Assembly (NCBI RefSeq): GCF_051622035.1
Contig: NC_135364.1
Span: forward strand, 19,805,001-19,869,000
Origin: Arctopsyche grandis
Taxonomy: Eukaryota > Arthropoda > Insecta > Trichoptera > Hydropsychidae
Direction of reading: 5' to 3'
DNA length: 64,000 nucleotides
This document shows positions 48,910 through 60,785 of this stretch, piece after piece (within the stretch, counting starts at the first letter, position 1; every line of letters starts with the position of its first letter). Made by a program: the position numbers and the translations under genes. The notes under the pieces are model-generated. The model did no database searches, had not been told where the DNA came from, and worked only from the letters and a program-made list of their open reading frames with translations.

Positions 48910-49544
48910 CAGTGGCGTGCGCTGAAATTCTCTCTCTTTTTGTCGTACAGCCTTACTTAATGGGCACGAACGGGATACAAGAGGAACAGCCTGTTCCTCT
49001 TATATCCTGCTCGTGCACAATAAGTAAGGCTGTACGACAAAAAGGAGAGTGTAGGCATATAGTACTACTGAAATGATCTCATCGGGTCACTGCGACACAT
49101 ATCCAGGAAAGTCATTGACGCATGGCACACGCTCGCCTCGTAAAAAGGTCGACACGTGTCTCTATACACGTATCTGGGAAACAAAGGAAGAACACACTGA
49201 ACCCATAAAAACCATGAACTACGTCCAGGCGTATGAACCCATAAAACCACGCTCGCAGCATAACTAGGGCAGTGCGAGTACTAAGAACAAAAGATGTGCA
49301 CACGACACACTTCAACCCAAAACGTTTCTAAAGCAACGCAGCAACCTCCACCGGCAGAGTGAGCCTCTAGAGTTCAACTAGATCACATCTCCGAAGAAAC
49401 CTCTTCGTACATACAATAACCATTGTACCAATTGAACGCAAATAAACGATCCTCTTTCAAACTACACAACACGTGTTTCGTTAGACCGGGATACGGTCAA
49501 CATACCTTCCCTGTCTTACAAGAGAATTTCAGCGCACGCCACTG
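48910..49544. repeat. hAT-type palindromic MITE interrupted by a solo LTR
   Basis: Ends CAGTGGCGTGCGCTGAAATT and AATTTCAGCGCACGCCACTG are exact inverses. Flanks ATATACGC and ATATACAC give an 8-bp duplication with one change. With the LTR at 49050-49520 taken out it is about 160 bp and palindromic nearly from end to end (GTACAGCCTTACTTA ... TAAGTAAGGCTGTAC). Confidence 0.88.
49050..49520 (+). mobile_element. Solo LTR, family A, nested in the hAT MITE
   Basis: Starts TGTAGGCATATAG, ends CCCTGTCTTACA, with AGAG on both sides (49046-49049, 49521-49524). 471 bp. Its second half aligns with 58867-59531 (TACAATAACCATTGTA, CGGGATACGGTCAACATACC). It has no internal region and is a fossil younger than the hAT element around it. 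Confidence 0.83.
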
Positions 49545-49639
49545 ATATACACGCTACCATTAAGCCAAACTGCTGGCAAATATGTGCATCGCCGTGAAAC
49601 TGTTGCTCGTTTACAGGCCGTAAATTATCCGTTGTAGTG

Positions 49640-50420
49640 GTGGATGTGACGTAGTCAGTCAGTCAGCGTTCGGCATCGAGTCAGTTGTCAGCCTGGTCGG
49701 TCGTGAGCGATCGCCGATTGGTGGCCGGCGATTGGTCAGAGGAGAGCGGATAGTGGGTGGTGGGCCGTCGACTCCTGGTGGTGTTCTCGTCGCCTCGCAA
49801 GCTTGCCGCCTCGTGCCTCGCCTTGCCTCGCCGAGTAGACTCTTCCGCAGCCCGCAACCACCAGCCACCAGCCACCAGCTCCAACCGCGCAGCCAACCCT
49901 CGCGCCGAGGCAAGTTCGCCGCCCCCTCCCACCTCCCACCTCCCACCTCCCACCTCCCACCTCCCCCCACCCCACCCCACTGTTGCCCGTTTGACATTCG
50001 ACTGCATGTCCTTACCTCATACACGAAGCGTTCGCGCTCTCCCTCTCCCTCTCCCTCTCCCTCGCACACTTCTCTGCTCTTTCCCTCTCGCTCTGTTGCA
50101 ATCCAAATTACACATCGCTTGTTCCGCTCGTTTGTTGCTCGCTCGTCGCATATTCCGATGCAACACCACTACACCACTGCATATTTCAAATGTCGTTGAC
50201 GTATTCTCTACTCTACAACTAGCTCTATCGATCTTATGCGAGCGATCGACCTTGACCCTTTTCCAATCGGCTGCAACTGGTGGAGATCAGGTCCGACCTG
50301 TTGATACTCCTGGTGCACTGCCACTTTCGTACATCGTGCCCAACAACTGTACGTATAGTAGATTCAACATCGAATTTATATACAAATTTAAGTTTTCGAT
50401 TCATTATAGCCTGGGATGAT
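49640..50420 (+). promoter_or_regulatory. GC-rich block, candidate promoter/first exon of importin-alpha
   Basis: Strikingly GC- and CpG-rich DNA with an AGTCAGTCAGTC start, CCTCCCACCTCCCACC minisatellite (about 49921-49975) and a CTCTCCCTC tract (about 50035-50062). The importin-alpha ATG at 52777 is the first base after a splice acceptor, so a non-coding first exon must lie upstream; this block is the only candidate of that composition. The many frames in it are low-complexity and I do not call them. Confidence 0.4.
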
Positions 50421-50502
50421 TCTGAATATATATATGTATACAGGCCCGACCCGAGGGTATATGGCGCCCTTAGGCAGATTGGTTTCTTCTTCTTCTTGTT
50501 AA

Positions 50503-50945
50503 CCCTTTGCCCGCGGCAATAAATATAGCGAACGAGCCCTGTACACGCCGCACCTTTTTCGCGAATTTGGCAATCGAGTTTTCGACCTTAAATACAGATT
50601 TTAATATTTACTCAAGTAACCAGATATGTTATAATTAACACATAAAGTATTATTTTAAACAATAAAATACATAATATATCTCGTGGTTTTCGATTAATTG
50701 TCAAATAATCATTCTTCATAATTGTATGAAGACGTGACGTCACATTAGACGGGGCTTCAGTATGGTTCCACAAAAAACTAATTTTGACTGGTATATATTC
50801 ATTTTAAGCAAATTGAATAGATGACATTCAACTCTCAGTAATATATTCAACCAATTTTGAACCTTAAAACAGTTGAAATAGGCCTCAAAATCCCGTGCAA
50901 AGTTCAGAAATTATATGGAAGACGGCCGCACTACAGACTTGTCGG
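50503..50945. repeat. piggyBac-type MITE, right end shortened
   Basis: Begins CCCTTTGCCCGCGGCAATAA after TTAA (50499-50502) and is co-linear with 32208-32713 at high identity, but stops at CTACAGACTTGTCGG before TTAA (50946-50949). The terminal 40-odd bases of the right end are missing. Confidence 0.85.
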
Positions 50946-51317
50946 TTAATGCCTTGTCCGCATCCGGACGTTGGCGACCACCTCATCGATTATTTGAAGA
51001 TATCCGCATCGGTCTTCATATCTTCGGCGCTCATATCGGTCCACATGCGCATGTTTCGAAGCCAAGATTACTATTTCTTCTTCTATTTTCCCCATGGTTA
51101 TCAAATGGAGATATTCGTATTTTGGACCCCGTATCATGTGTCGGAAGTACTCCATCTTTCTCCGCTTGATGACAGAAACAAGTTCCCTGCTGCTCCCCAT
51201 CATGCCGAGGACAGCTTCGTTTGATATCTTTTTAGTCCACGGAATCTTCAGCATTCGCCTGTAGACCCACATTTCAAAAGCTTCGATTGGTTTCACCCCG
51301 CTTAAATTTTTAAACAA
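50946..51317 (-). mobile_element. Non-LTR retrotransposon (LINE) 3' fragment
   Basis: The minus frame AFEMWVYRRMLKIPWTKKIS ... ELVSVIKRRKMEYFRHMIRG is the familiar end of insect LINE reverse transcriptases. The piggyBac MITE is inserted just past its coding end, and a (GAA)n run on the far side (50484-50498, minus strand) could be its tail. Only the last ~120 codons are present; not functional. Confidence 0.75.
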
Positions 51318-51324
51318 TAAATTT

Positions 51325-51530
51325 TATGTTAAACCAGCAGAATAGACCAGTGGTTAGCATATAATGTTTTTTTTTGACAGAGTGGTCATGGGTTCGTATC
51401 CCACTGGTTTCTGTCGGCCAGACCATGGATTTGTGACTCCAGGTCGATCGTTTCCTATCAAAGTTTATCAATTTATTGGTAAACAACAAATTGGCAACCT
51501 TGCCCATTTTCTCGCTAATCTCGAATTTCG
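51325..51530 (+). repeat. tRNA-derived SINE
   Basis: A box around GACCAGTGGTTAGCATATAA (51348), B box GGTTCGTATCC (51391-51401), body TTGTGACTCCAGGTCGATCG as in the SINE at 36135-36410. Plus orientation. Confidence 0.75.
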
Positions 51531-51587
51531 CTGAATTGTATAAAATGCTGCAAATTTACAATATGGCGCCCCTAGGCACGTGCCTAG

Positions 51588-51665
51588 AATTTAACATACA
51601 CATCATTAATAACCATTCACCATCTCTTTCATACGAAGGCCTCTCCAACACGCTTCCATATTGAG
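51588..51665 (-). repeat. Short RTE-like LINE tail fragment
   Basis: ACCATTCACCATCTCTTTC and GAAGGCCTCTCCAACACGCT match the 3' end of the LINE at 57970-58380. Too short to hold a frame. Confidence 0.6.
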
Positions 51666-52776
51666 TAAGGTGACCATTTTTTCCAAAAACATATTTCTAA
51701 ATACTTCAATAGTTTAAAACGAAGATTAAATAATCATGGACAAAAATTTATGAAAAAAAAGGAATTCATTTTCAAGAATGCTCTTATAAAATTCAACACA
51801 AGACTGGTTAAAATTATACTAAGTGATTAGCTAACATTTTAAGGTTTCCACATTCAAATTTCGTTTTGTCACTATATATTGTTTATCAAAATGAAAAATC
51901 CTTCGGCTGATGCATTTGTTCCAACAAACATTTGAATAATTTGGCAATATTTTTGTAGGAGACATCATTTTCGCCGAAGACTGTATATTTATCTATCTAT
52001 TAGATAAAAAAACTATATTACATAAAAAAGTGTGCTGATTTTATCTCACGATTTACCAAAAAACCAGTACGAATGGTTACCTTAATTTTGAACAAGTCTC
52101 ACTCTTTGCACCCTTCTACATTTTTAGCATTTATTTTGTCCACCTTATGTCCGTTTTTTTCTAGATACATACTTCTTTGAGTGCTTTGGACTTGGTGTAA
52201 CATTTTGGCGTTCAATACCCAAGTTTTCAATCTGTCAATACTTTGTCCTAAAAACGTATAATTGTGACATACATATAACTATACATATAATTTGATTGTT
52301 AATTCATGTATCAATTCCTTCTCGAAACAACCCGATTCCTTCTTGATATCAACAGGCACAACACTAGTATTAAATATTGATTTAACTTACAATTACTAGG
52401 AAAGAGCATTCGCGTGTATCTGAAATTCTAAATTTGTAATTATAAATTCAATTCAGTAGTTTTTGCAATAGGCGAATTTTAAATATGCGATTCCTATTGA
52501 ATAAATTTTCGTAAACTGTTTGTTTTTTTTTATTATTTAAGTCATGTTAATTAAGTGTTCAACCGTTTCAGTGAAAGTTGAACATTGAATGCTTTAGTGT
52601 TTTGGTACTTAAAGATAAAAATGAAATGGAAAAATTATTTTTTTCTGATTTTTCTTCGTCATTGCAAAGCAAGTAGTGTATTTTTTTAAAACTGCCCAAT
52701 ATTTGATTACATATGTTCAGTGTTTATGAAAGTGTGTTTAATATTTACTTTAAACATTCTCATATTATTTTCACAG
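51666..52776. other. Importin-alpha upstream intron/flank
   Basis: AT-rich, with a SINE tail piece (ACTAGTATTAAATATT and CAACAGGCACAAC, about 52310-52385). Otherwise nothing recognised. It is probably intronic, given the splice acceptor at 52776. Confidence 0.45.
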
Positions 52777-55000
52777 ATGAGTGCCCACAAAAATAGATTC
52801 AAGACCACAGGTCTCAGTGCCGAAGAGATGAGGAGGAGGAGAGAGGAAGAAGGTATACAACTTCGAAAACAACGCAGAGAACAGCAATTGCTCAAACGCA
52901 GAAACGTTCTAACTCCTCACTCTTTAGACTCACCTCAAGTGTGTAATCTTCATTCAAATTTCACTTTCCGTTTTGGTTTTCTGACAATTATTTCACGTTT
53001 TTATTATTTACATAGGGTGATGCAAATGGTACTAATGCGTCTGACGAAATTACTCCTGAAATGGTGCATGCATTATACAGTGATAATTTAAAAGATCAAC
53101 TTGAAGCTACTCAGAAATTTCGAAAACTTCTCAGCAGGGAACCAAATCCTCCGATAGACAAAGTTATAGAAACGGGTATCGTGCCTCGTTTTGTTGAATT
53201 TCTCAAAAATGATTTCAACTGCACTCTTCAGGTGATAATTTAATATATGTATATCGTACGGAGTAGTTAATGTATGTGGTATTGAATTGTATCTAAATAT
53301 TATGTGAAATGTTTCAGTTTGAGGCGGCATGGTCTTTAACTAACATAGCGTCTGGCACATCGGAACAAACTCGTTTGGTCATCGACGCGGGGGCTGTCGA
53401 AGTTTTTGTATCGCTTCTGAATAGCCCGTATGAAGATGTGTGCGAACAAGCTGTTTGGGCTCTGGGAAACATTGCTGGAGATTCTGCACATTGTCGAGAT
53501 TGTGTTCTCAATGCTGAAATACTCCCGCCGCTTTTACAGTATGCCGAGTTTATAAATTTCATGTTTTGTTTAAAAAATAATTGTTTTTTAAATGAAATTG
53601 TGCCTATGTGAAATATCGTATACGAAATTCTTCAATTGGAATACAAGAGAGTAATTAGCATGTAAATTTTCAGGTTGTTAAATAAATCTACTCGGCTCTC
53701 TACTACAAGAAACGCTGTGTGGGCTCTTTCAAATCTCTGTAGGGGAAAAAGTCCACCTCCAAACTTTGACAAAGTTTCTCCAGGTTATATTTGCATATTC
53801 TAGTATATTTAATTACGTATAGTATCAATGAATTGTTTATTAAACCAATTGAATATTATCATCTTAGGTTTACAAGTTTTATCTCATTTATTGTTCCACA
53901 ACGATCCGGACGTTCTTAGCGATGCTTGTTGGGCAATGTCCTATTTATCAGATGGTCCTAATGAGAAGATACAGGCTGTTATAGATACAGGAATATGTCG
54001 CAGATTAGTCGAATTACTCGAGTAAGTTCATTACTAATAATTTTATACATCATAGTAAAATTCGTGGCATTTATTAATTGTTTATTTTGTCGTTGTTGTA
54101 GTTTTCCACAAGTTACCGTCGTATCGGCTGCACTGAGAGCTGTCGGCAACATAGTAACCGGTGACGATTGTCAAACACAAGTCATCATCAACTGTGGGGT
54201 GCTTCCATATTTACGAAAGCTAATTGGCGGTATCGGTGATGATGTTAGAAAAGAAGCGTGCTGGACAGTTAGTAATATTACTGCAGGAAACCGCCAACAG
54301 ATTCAAGCAGTAATCGATGCTGACATTTTCCCTATTTTAATAAACGTTTTAAGTAAAGATTCTTATAAAACCAGAAAAGAAGCAGCTTGGGTCATAACGA
54401 ATGCGACTAGTGGTGGTTCTCATGACCAAATCAGGTAATGTTTTTAACTATTACATGTACATATATTCACAATTATATAATTTGACGCACTTTTGGATAT
54501 GATTAAGCTACTTTATATTTATATATTTATATGTTTATAATTTCATATAAACATTTTTTTTCGATAGATATCTAGCCGATCAGGGTTGCATAGCGCCGTT
54601 GTGTGAATTACTTACTGTGCAAGATCCTAAAACTGTGCAAGTCGCTCTGAATGGTCTTGAAAATATTTTGAAAGTTGGTGATCATTCAAACCAACAAGTA
54701 AATCCATATGCTGTAATAATCGAAGAATGCTATGGTAAAATTTCATTTTAACTCTTATTTTATTTTGTGTCCCATTTATGCATTACTGATTCAATTGTTT
54801 TCGATTTAGGTTTAGATAAAATAGAGTATCTTCAATCTCATAAAAATATTGAAATATATCAAAAAGCATTTGATATTATTGAGCATTACTTTGGATCGGA
54901 AGAAGAGGATGGTAGGATTGCTCCGTGTGTATCGAGTTCGAATGATCAATTCCAATTCAATTCTGATCAGTCGGTTCCAATGGGAGGGTTTCAGTTTTGA
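52777..55000 (+). CDS. Importin subunit alpha, KPNA1/5/6 (alpha-5/alpha-7) type
   Basis: A nuclear import adaptor: ARM repeats bind classical NLS cargo, and the N-terminal IBB domain binds importin-beta. Eight exons (52777-52938, 53016-53231, 53318-53538, 53674-53783, 53868-54021, 54102-54434, 54568-54734, 54810-55000) give 517 aa. The IBB is [23 protein letters not shown]-repeat Trp-Asn pairs recur as [54 protein letters not shown]. The C-terminus [20 protein letters not shown] is diagnostic of the KPNA1/5/6 group (Drosophila Kap-alpha1). The ATG follows a splice acceptor directly. Confidence 0.97.
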
Positions 55001-56622
55001 TGAGGTATCTCTTTTTTTTATTACGACATATTAATATATATATTAACGTATTTGTATTTTTTTTTAATCATGGTTATTTCTTTTTTAGAGAGTGACCAAG
55101 TTTTTATACAAGTCATAAATCAAATATGAAGATTACCATAGAATACTTTATTACTCGACCATTATATGATAATTTATAATAAATATTGCTCACATTGTAA
55201 CTGAGACATCTAGAAAAGAATGAAAGTTATATCAAATTTCAACTTTTGATAGTAATGAAATACTTATTATTGTTATTGTTATTCTTGATTTTGCATGAAA
55301 TATTGCATTATAAATGAATTGGTTATTCAATACTACTGTTCCATATGATGTTAACATGCATTAATTTAACTCACTAAAGTAAAATACTTTAAAACAATGT
55401 ATACTTCATCTCTTTCTGTGAAATAATGTTTAACTTGTAGACGATTCAATCTGATTGAACCGATAGAAAATTTCAAGATTATTTTAATGTTTTTTTTTTA
55501 TTGAATCAAATTAATTTGTATAAATAGAGATTAAATCATTTTATTTTGATGTTAAACATATTAATTCAATATATTTATACATATTTGTATATGCTATCAA
55601 CTTTTAACTCGAGCAAAGATTTGAGATTATATTTTTCTTCTATTAACCTATAATGCCATAGAGCTATGTTGCAACATCTCGATTCTCGTATTGATCCAAC
55701 TTATCTAAATTCATTTAAACGTGTTATCCATTCATTCATTGGCTTCACGAGGGCTTTGATTTCAGGATTGAGGAGATAAATTAGTTTCAGGTGACAATGT
55801 GAAATAACACAGGTTTTGCAAATTCGATTTTGGAAAAGGATGTCCTTCGATAACTGCTTCACTGGCGTGTCGACGACTTTGCCGGAAACTTGCTTGTGTA
55901 TAAGTGTGTATATCCTCGATTCGTATACATAAATTTACTAGTCACATTTGCAATACCAATATTAATGGTGCATTTTTATACACACACAATGTGAATCTCC
56001 GGTGTTTGGTCAACATTTATATGAATGCATATTATTTTGTAGAAGTTTATTACCTTTCAATTTTATTTATTGTTGAATAAATTAATTTGCTTTATTGTGC
56101 ATTTCTAAAAGATGAGCTTGTTTTATTTCTACATGTTTGTGTTGTCTTAATTGAGCCGAGTTAAATATAATAAAAAATAAGTGCCACATTTGGTTGATTT
56201 TGACAAATTTTTTAATTGAATTCGTTTACACGATCGTTAATTGGATAAGAGATCGACATTATGTCTTACGCAGTATAAAATATTTGAATAAATTTTAAAG
56301 TGCGTTAAAGAGTAGTTTTTTTTTATGTAAAGGGAAATTTTTACTTAATTTTAACTTAATTTTACTTTTAATATTTTAAACATATTTTTTTGATTAACTG
56401 AACCGGATTTAGTTAATTTAGTTAACATAGTTATTTTATTGGTTAATTTAGTTATTTATTAGTTAAAATATCGATTTTAAAATGTAATACGATTGTTTTA
56501 ATGGCTGGCTTTTGTGTTCTTACGATCGAATCAGCTGTCAAAATCTCAGTGATAGGTTAACATTATATATTTGCGTCTGGATTGACAGTTTATCAACGAA
56601 AATTTGAAATTTAGATGTAAAT
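55001..56622. other. Importin-alpha 3' flank and LYRM7 upstream region
   Basis: Long AT-rich 3' region with several AATAAA, then a patch of repeated GTTAATTTAGTTA-type sequence (56405-56460). No exon, element end or RNA gene recognised. Confidence 0.5.
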
Positions 56623-57226
56623 ATGACTTTACGCAATCAGGTAGATACAAAATATTAACTAAATTGCCATTTGTTATTATTTTTATTCGTTAGGCATTTT
56701 AATTTGTCTTGAATTTTTACAATTGCGCATTTGAGCTTTCAGGTTTTAAATTGTTTTAAGAAGTTACATAAGGCTCGGAAACTTATTTTCAATGGAGACG
56801 ATAGGGCACTTCAAATGACTAGATTTCAAATTAACGATGAATTTAATAAGAACAAATCCATCGACGATGACGCAAAGATTAAAGAAGCAAGTACACTGCG
56901 TATTGAAATACATACATTATAGTTTAATACAATTCTAACTTCTCATATATTTTTTAGTTGGTTGAATTTGGTTTGGCTGTAGAGTACGAGTTAAAAACGA
57001 CCGTCATACAAGCCAAGGAAGTTAAACCTGGTGTATATGGTGAGTTTAAATATTATTTTGATACTTGGTTATATGTATCGTACAATAATTTATTTTACTT
57101 TTAGAGGCCAAAATAAATCCTGAAACGCGTAAATTGGATAATGTCATGTTCAACGAGGAGCTGGTCGAATCTCTCGATGTGGGTACAGACAAGAAAAAGT
57201 GTTGTAAAGAATATGACGTCAAATAA
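56623..57226 (+). CDS. LYRM7: Complex III assembly factor LYRM7 (MZM1-like)
   Basis: A mitochondrial matrix LYR-motif chaperone that stabilises the Rieske Fe-S protein before insertion into complex III. Four exons (56623-56640, 56743-56886, 56958-57039, 57105-57226) give 121 aa. VLNCFKKLHKARKLIFNGDD and RALQMTRFQINDEFNKNKS align with human VLQLFKTLHRTRQQVFKND and RALEAARIKINEEFKNNKS; EYELKTTVIQAKEV matches ELLLRTSVIQGI. Intron 2 uses a GC donor (GAA|GCAAGT): the nearest GT would shift the frame into an early stop. The tail ending KKKCCKEYDVK is longer than in the human protein. Confidence 0.92.
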
Positions 57227-57969
57227 TTTTCGTTAAATTTATGTATATCAATCTAATTATTTGCGCTTAATTTAGTTATGTTATTTAATTTATAGATGGA
57301 ATAAAATATTGTTGTCTACATATATTCATATTATGTTTATTCTTAGTTTTTATTATAAGATTACGTATATTATTAAATAAAGATTGTATTGACTTAATCA
57401 GTAGCGGTCATGTAAAATGTACTGCATATGGACATCTACGATTCCACATACAAAAACCGGTTTACTGCAGTACCTCGGTCTTTATGCACGAGCCGTGCCT
57501 GGATGTAATGATAACTGGGTTACTGAGCTTTTATATTACTGACTAATTTGGCTTAAACTTCAACCATATTTATGAGAGTGATGAAATAGTTCATGTTAAT
57601 ATTTTGCATGGTAATTGAAGCCACATTGGAAAAAATTATAAGTATAATAATATGAAATAGTTTTATATTTTGAGTTCGTATGGACAGAAAATGAAGAACA
57701 TATTCTCTTTACCGCTTTTTCACTTTTCGTTAACTTTCCATTTCTCATGCAAACTTACCCTATTGTGCAAGTACCATAAAAAGTTTCACTCCAAAAATAG
57801 ATAGCCAAATGAATATGATGACACATCTGTTTGTAGATAATTTTCGAAACATTTTATATAATAAAACACATTTTGATAAAATCGATTCCAGTAAGTTGAG
57901 AATAAACTGTAAATCGATAGGAAGATAGGGAGGATAGTGCAATCCCTATCGTCCATATAATTAAATATC
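57227..57969. other. LYRM7 3' flank, no recognised feature
   Basis: AT-rich. A repeated AATAAA near 57300 and 57377 probably ends LYRM7. Nothing else supported. Confidence 0.5.
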
Positions 57970-58380
57970 ATCATCATCTACAGCCGTTCACCATCCGCTG
58001 ATGGATGAAGGCCTCTCCAACACGCTTCCAATCGTCTCTGTTTTGCGCAACTCTCATCCATCTCACTCCACATATTTTCCTTATTTCATCTATCAATCTT
58101 TCCTGTGATCTTCCTTTTACCCTCTTGCATTCTTTCAGGTACCATTCTAGTACTTCTTTTGTCCACCTTTCGTCCATTCTTCTAGCCACGTGGCCCGCCC
58201 ATTGCCATTTCAATCTCTTCACTCTATCCACTACTCTTGTCATACTTCTCACCCACATATTCCGTTTCCTATCTTTCCTCGTTATGCCAAGCATACACCG
58301 TTCCATACTTCTTTGAGTGCATTGGACTTAATGTAGGATCTTGGCGTTCAATGTCCAAATTTCGCATCCATACGTCATCA
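57970..58380 (-). mobile_element. RTE-like LINE, 3' end fragment
   Basis: The minus frame MERCMLGITRKDRKRNMWVR, LKWQWAGHVARRMDERWTKE, WMRVAQNRDDWKRVGEAFIH is the standard C-terminus of insect endonuclease/reverse-transcriptase LINEs. It ends with GGTGAACGGCTGTAGATGATGATGATATT, a (ATG)n tail typical of RTE-like elements. Strongly 5'-truncated. Confidence 0.85.
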
Positions 58381-58439
58381 CTGGGAAAAAGCATTGTTCG
58401 AAAATCTATTTCTTCAACAAAGAGTGGAATTTTTTATTT

Positions 58440-58556
58440 AAAAACAACATTCATTCGTCCAAAAGTTCATATATTTAGTTATATTTCTTCTAGTAAAGAA
58501 GAAGAAATATAACTAATTATATGAGCTGTTATATTTGAATGTTGCGGAAGTCCAAT
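58440..58556. repeat. Long imperfect hairpin
   Basis: CATATATTTAGTTATATTTC (from 58468) pairs with GAAATATAACTAATTATATG (to 58523) with a single mismatch over 24 bp around a loop of about eight bases. Pairing continues weakly outward (AACATTCATTCG with ATTTGAATGTT). Either a tiny MITE or a hairpin-forming transcript; no miRNA evidence. Confidence 0.6.
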
Positions 58557-58866
58557 TTTCAGTTCCGAAAACACTATTATTGTTTGACACACTATGTATT
58601 TCACAAATTGTTATCGTTTATTTTAAATCGATATGTCCAGAATCTCGGAAAGGCAGAATAAACGTATTACAGGCCACCAGTATTTTTTTAATATTGTTAA
58701 ACGCAAAACATATTTAATGATTTGTGAAATATTTCTCGAAATGAAGAAAAGTGAACTTATGCTACTTTCAAATACAACGCATCATATAATTACTACAAAA
58801 GCTCAATAATAATATTGATTAAAAATATAAATAAATAAATAATGATGCAATATTATCCATTGAGTC

Positions 58867-59531
58867 TGTAGGAATATAGCACGACTTGTGCTATTACGAA
58901 TCAAAACTAGTGATCTCATCATCGATCCTGTACAAACATGCATAACTAAAGGGCAACGTCCCCCTTTGACCATTCCAGAAGAAAGACTTCATCGCTCGAT
59001 CGTAAAACGAACGAAACCCAACAGTGATGGTTTACCTGTTAATCCTTCCTGGTATATGTTTGTATATATGTACATATGTATAAAAAATATGTATGTATGT
59101 AAAAATAAATAAATAAATAAAATAAATCAGGCAACCGTAACACATGTCTAAAAAGTCGCGTGGCACACGACCCCATTCTCAAACGAACGACGTGCTGGCA
59201 CTGACCCCATAGCTATAAACCACACGTGTACCGAAGACACGTGCCTCGAAAACAGGTCAACACGTGTCCCTAACACACGTTTCCTGGATACGAAAACAAA
59301 GCATCTGCACACGGCACGCTTCAAGCCAGAACGTATATAAAGCGACGCACCAGCTCCCAACACCAGAGTGAACCTCTGGAGTTCAACCAGATCACTTCTA
59401 CGAAGCTCAACCTCTTCGTACATACAATAACCATTGTAACAATCGAACAACAATAAACGATCCTCTTACAAACTACACAATATGTGTTTCGTTAGGCCGG
59501 GATACGGTCAACATACCTTCTCTGCCTTACA
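58867..59531 (+). mobile_element. Solo LTR, family A
   Basis: 665 bp, TGTAGGAATATAGC ... CTCTGCCTTACA, flanked by AGTC on both sides (58863-58866, 59532-59535). TATA box GTATATAAAG near 59333 and AATAAACG near 59451. A microsatellite expansion ((TATG)n and (AAAT)n, about 59045-59128) lies inside. Fossil; no internal region. Confidence 0.85.
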
Positions 59532-60375
59532 AGTCCTGATGAATATAAGTGGGTAGCCACAGCAGCAAGAAGACAATTTGACAATATGACAGAGTACTCT
59601 GGTGCAAGAGACAGATTGGAGCGCATCCAGAAGAGATTCTTGAGGTACATCGGCAGCCGTTTTGGATTATCCTATACATCCTATGAAGATGCTTGTAGGT
59701 GTCAGCATCTGCTTCCACTTGTCAAAAGAAGGGAGATAGCTGACATCTTAACAATTTTGAACATCCTTAACGGCTCGATCGACTGTCCTCAATTATTGAG
59801 CAGACTATCGTTGCGTGTGCCAAATAGAATGACCAGGTGTAATGAGCTCCTTTACATACCTAATTATGGAAGAAGCTCATTCATCTGGCGTGCAAGCTCC
59901 ACCGTCAATAAACTACTTTCTACAATTTCTATGTTTGACGTATTTAATATTAATGCTATACAAGCTAGAGTGATTATTGCAAATTTGTTTTTCGATGATT
60001 AATTTTATTGAATATTTACGATTGTGATTATGAATTTTTATTTTGATGTATTTATTTTGTCTTTTTGTTTATTGTTATATATTATATTATTTTTATTATT
60101 TCATATTTTTTATCATATTATTATCGTTTTGTTATTCTTATTATTTTGATATTTTTATTATACTGTTATTTCTATTTTTTCTTTTTGTTTTCTCTAATTA
60201 TCTTACTCTATTATCATTTTTGTTTCTTATTTTAAATGTTTAAGCTTTTCTTTTTTTACCCATATGCGAAAATTATTAATGGTTTACTTAAAATAATTAT
60301 ATTTTTTTTACTATCAATCTATGTAACATAATAAACTGTAAATTTTCCAAATAAATAATAAATAAATAAATAAAG
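59532..60375 (+). mobile_element. LINE 3' end (Jockey/CR1-like group)
   Basis: The open frame to 60002 includes ARDRLERIQKRFLRYIGSRF, REIADILTILNILNGSIDCP and LSLRVPNRMTRCNELLY, the end of a LINE reverse transcriptase ORF, with a T-rich 3' UTR and an (AAAT)n tail at 60345-60375. The 5' part is missing; the solo LTR at 58867 sits at its truncation edge, with AGTC shared. Confidence 0.8.
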
Positions 60376-60785
60376 AGACGCGATAGCATAGACTATAGAG
60401 GCTGAAGTTTTATCTTGATTACATAAAATCTTACTAAATTCTAATAAGAATCTAGCAAATGGCGACTTAGCAAACATTGGGAGAAGTTATATTTCGAATT
60501 ACGAATAAGCGACTCGTTGGATCCCCTTCGATTCAGCTGAAAAATAAATCTACCGAGAAAATAAGATGGATTTCAAAATAAAAAGTGCAATCTGAGGGTA
60601 ACATTGACATGGGTTGATGGTGGTGGTTCAGTAGGCACCGGTGATCGAGCAGTAGAATATAGTAGAGTAGTATTTGGCAGGGTGCATTTGGGGGTGGCGG
60701 TGGTGGTCGCCTGCATCGATCGTTGGCTATTGTCGGTCGCAGTCGGTTGGTTGGGGGAGGGTTGGGCTCGGGAGGACAACTGGAC
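60376..60785 (+). promoter_or_regulatory. Upstream region of the Rab gene
   Basis: The last ~180 bases before the ATG become G-rich (GGTGGTGG, GGGGGTGGCGG), in contrast to the AT-rich flank, which suggests promoter and 5' UTR. No defined box. Confidence 0.4.

Noticed and set aside
49659-50419. Five overlapping frames of 79-220 codons on both strands in the GC-rich block
   Set aside because: Low-complexity Pro/Gly/Arg translation of a CpG- and CCTCCC-rich tract; frames on both strands are open merely through composition.
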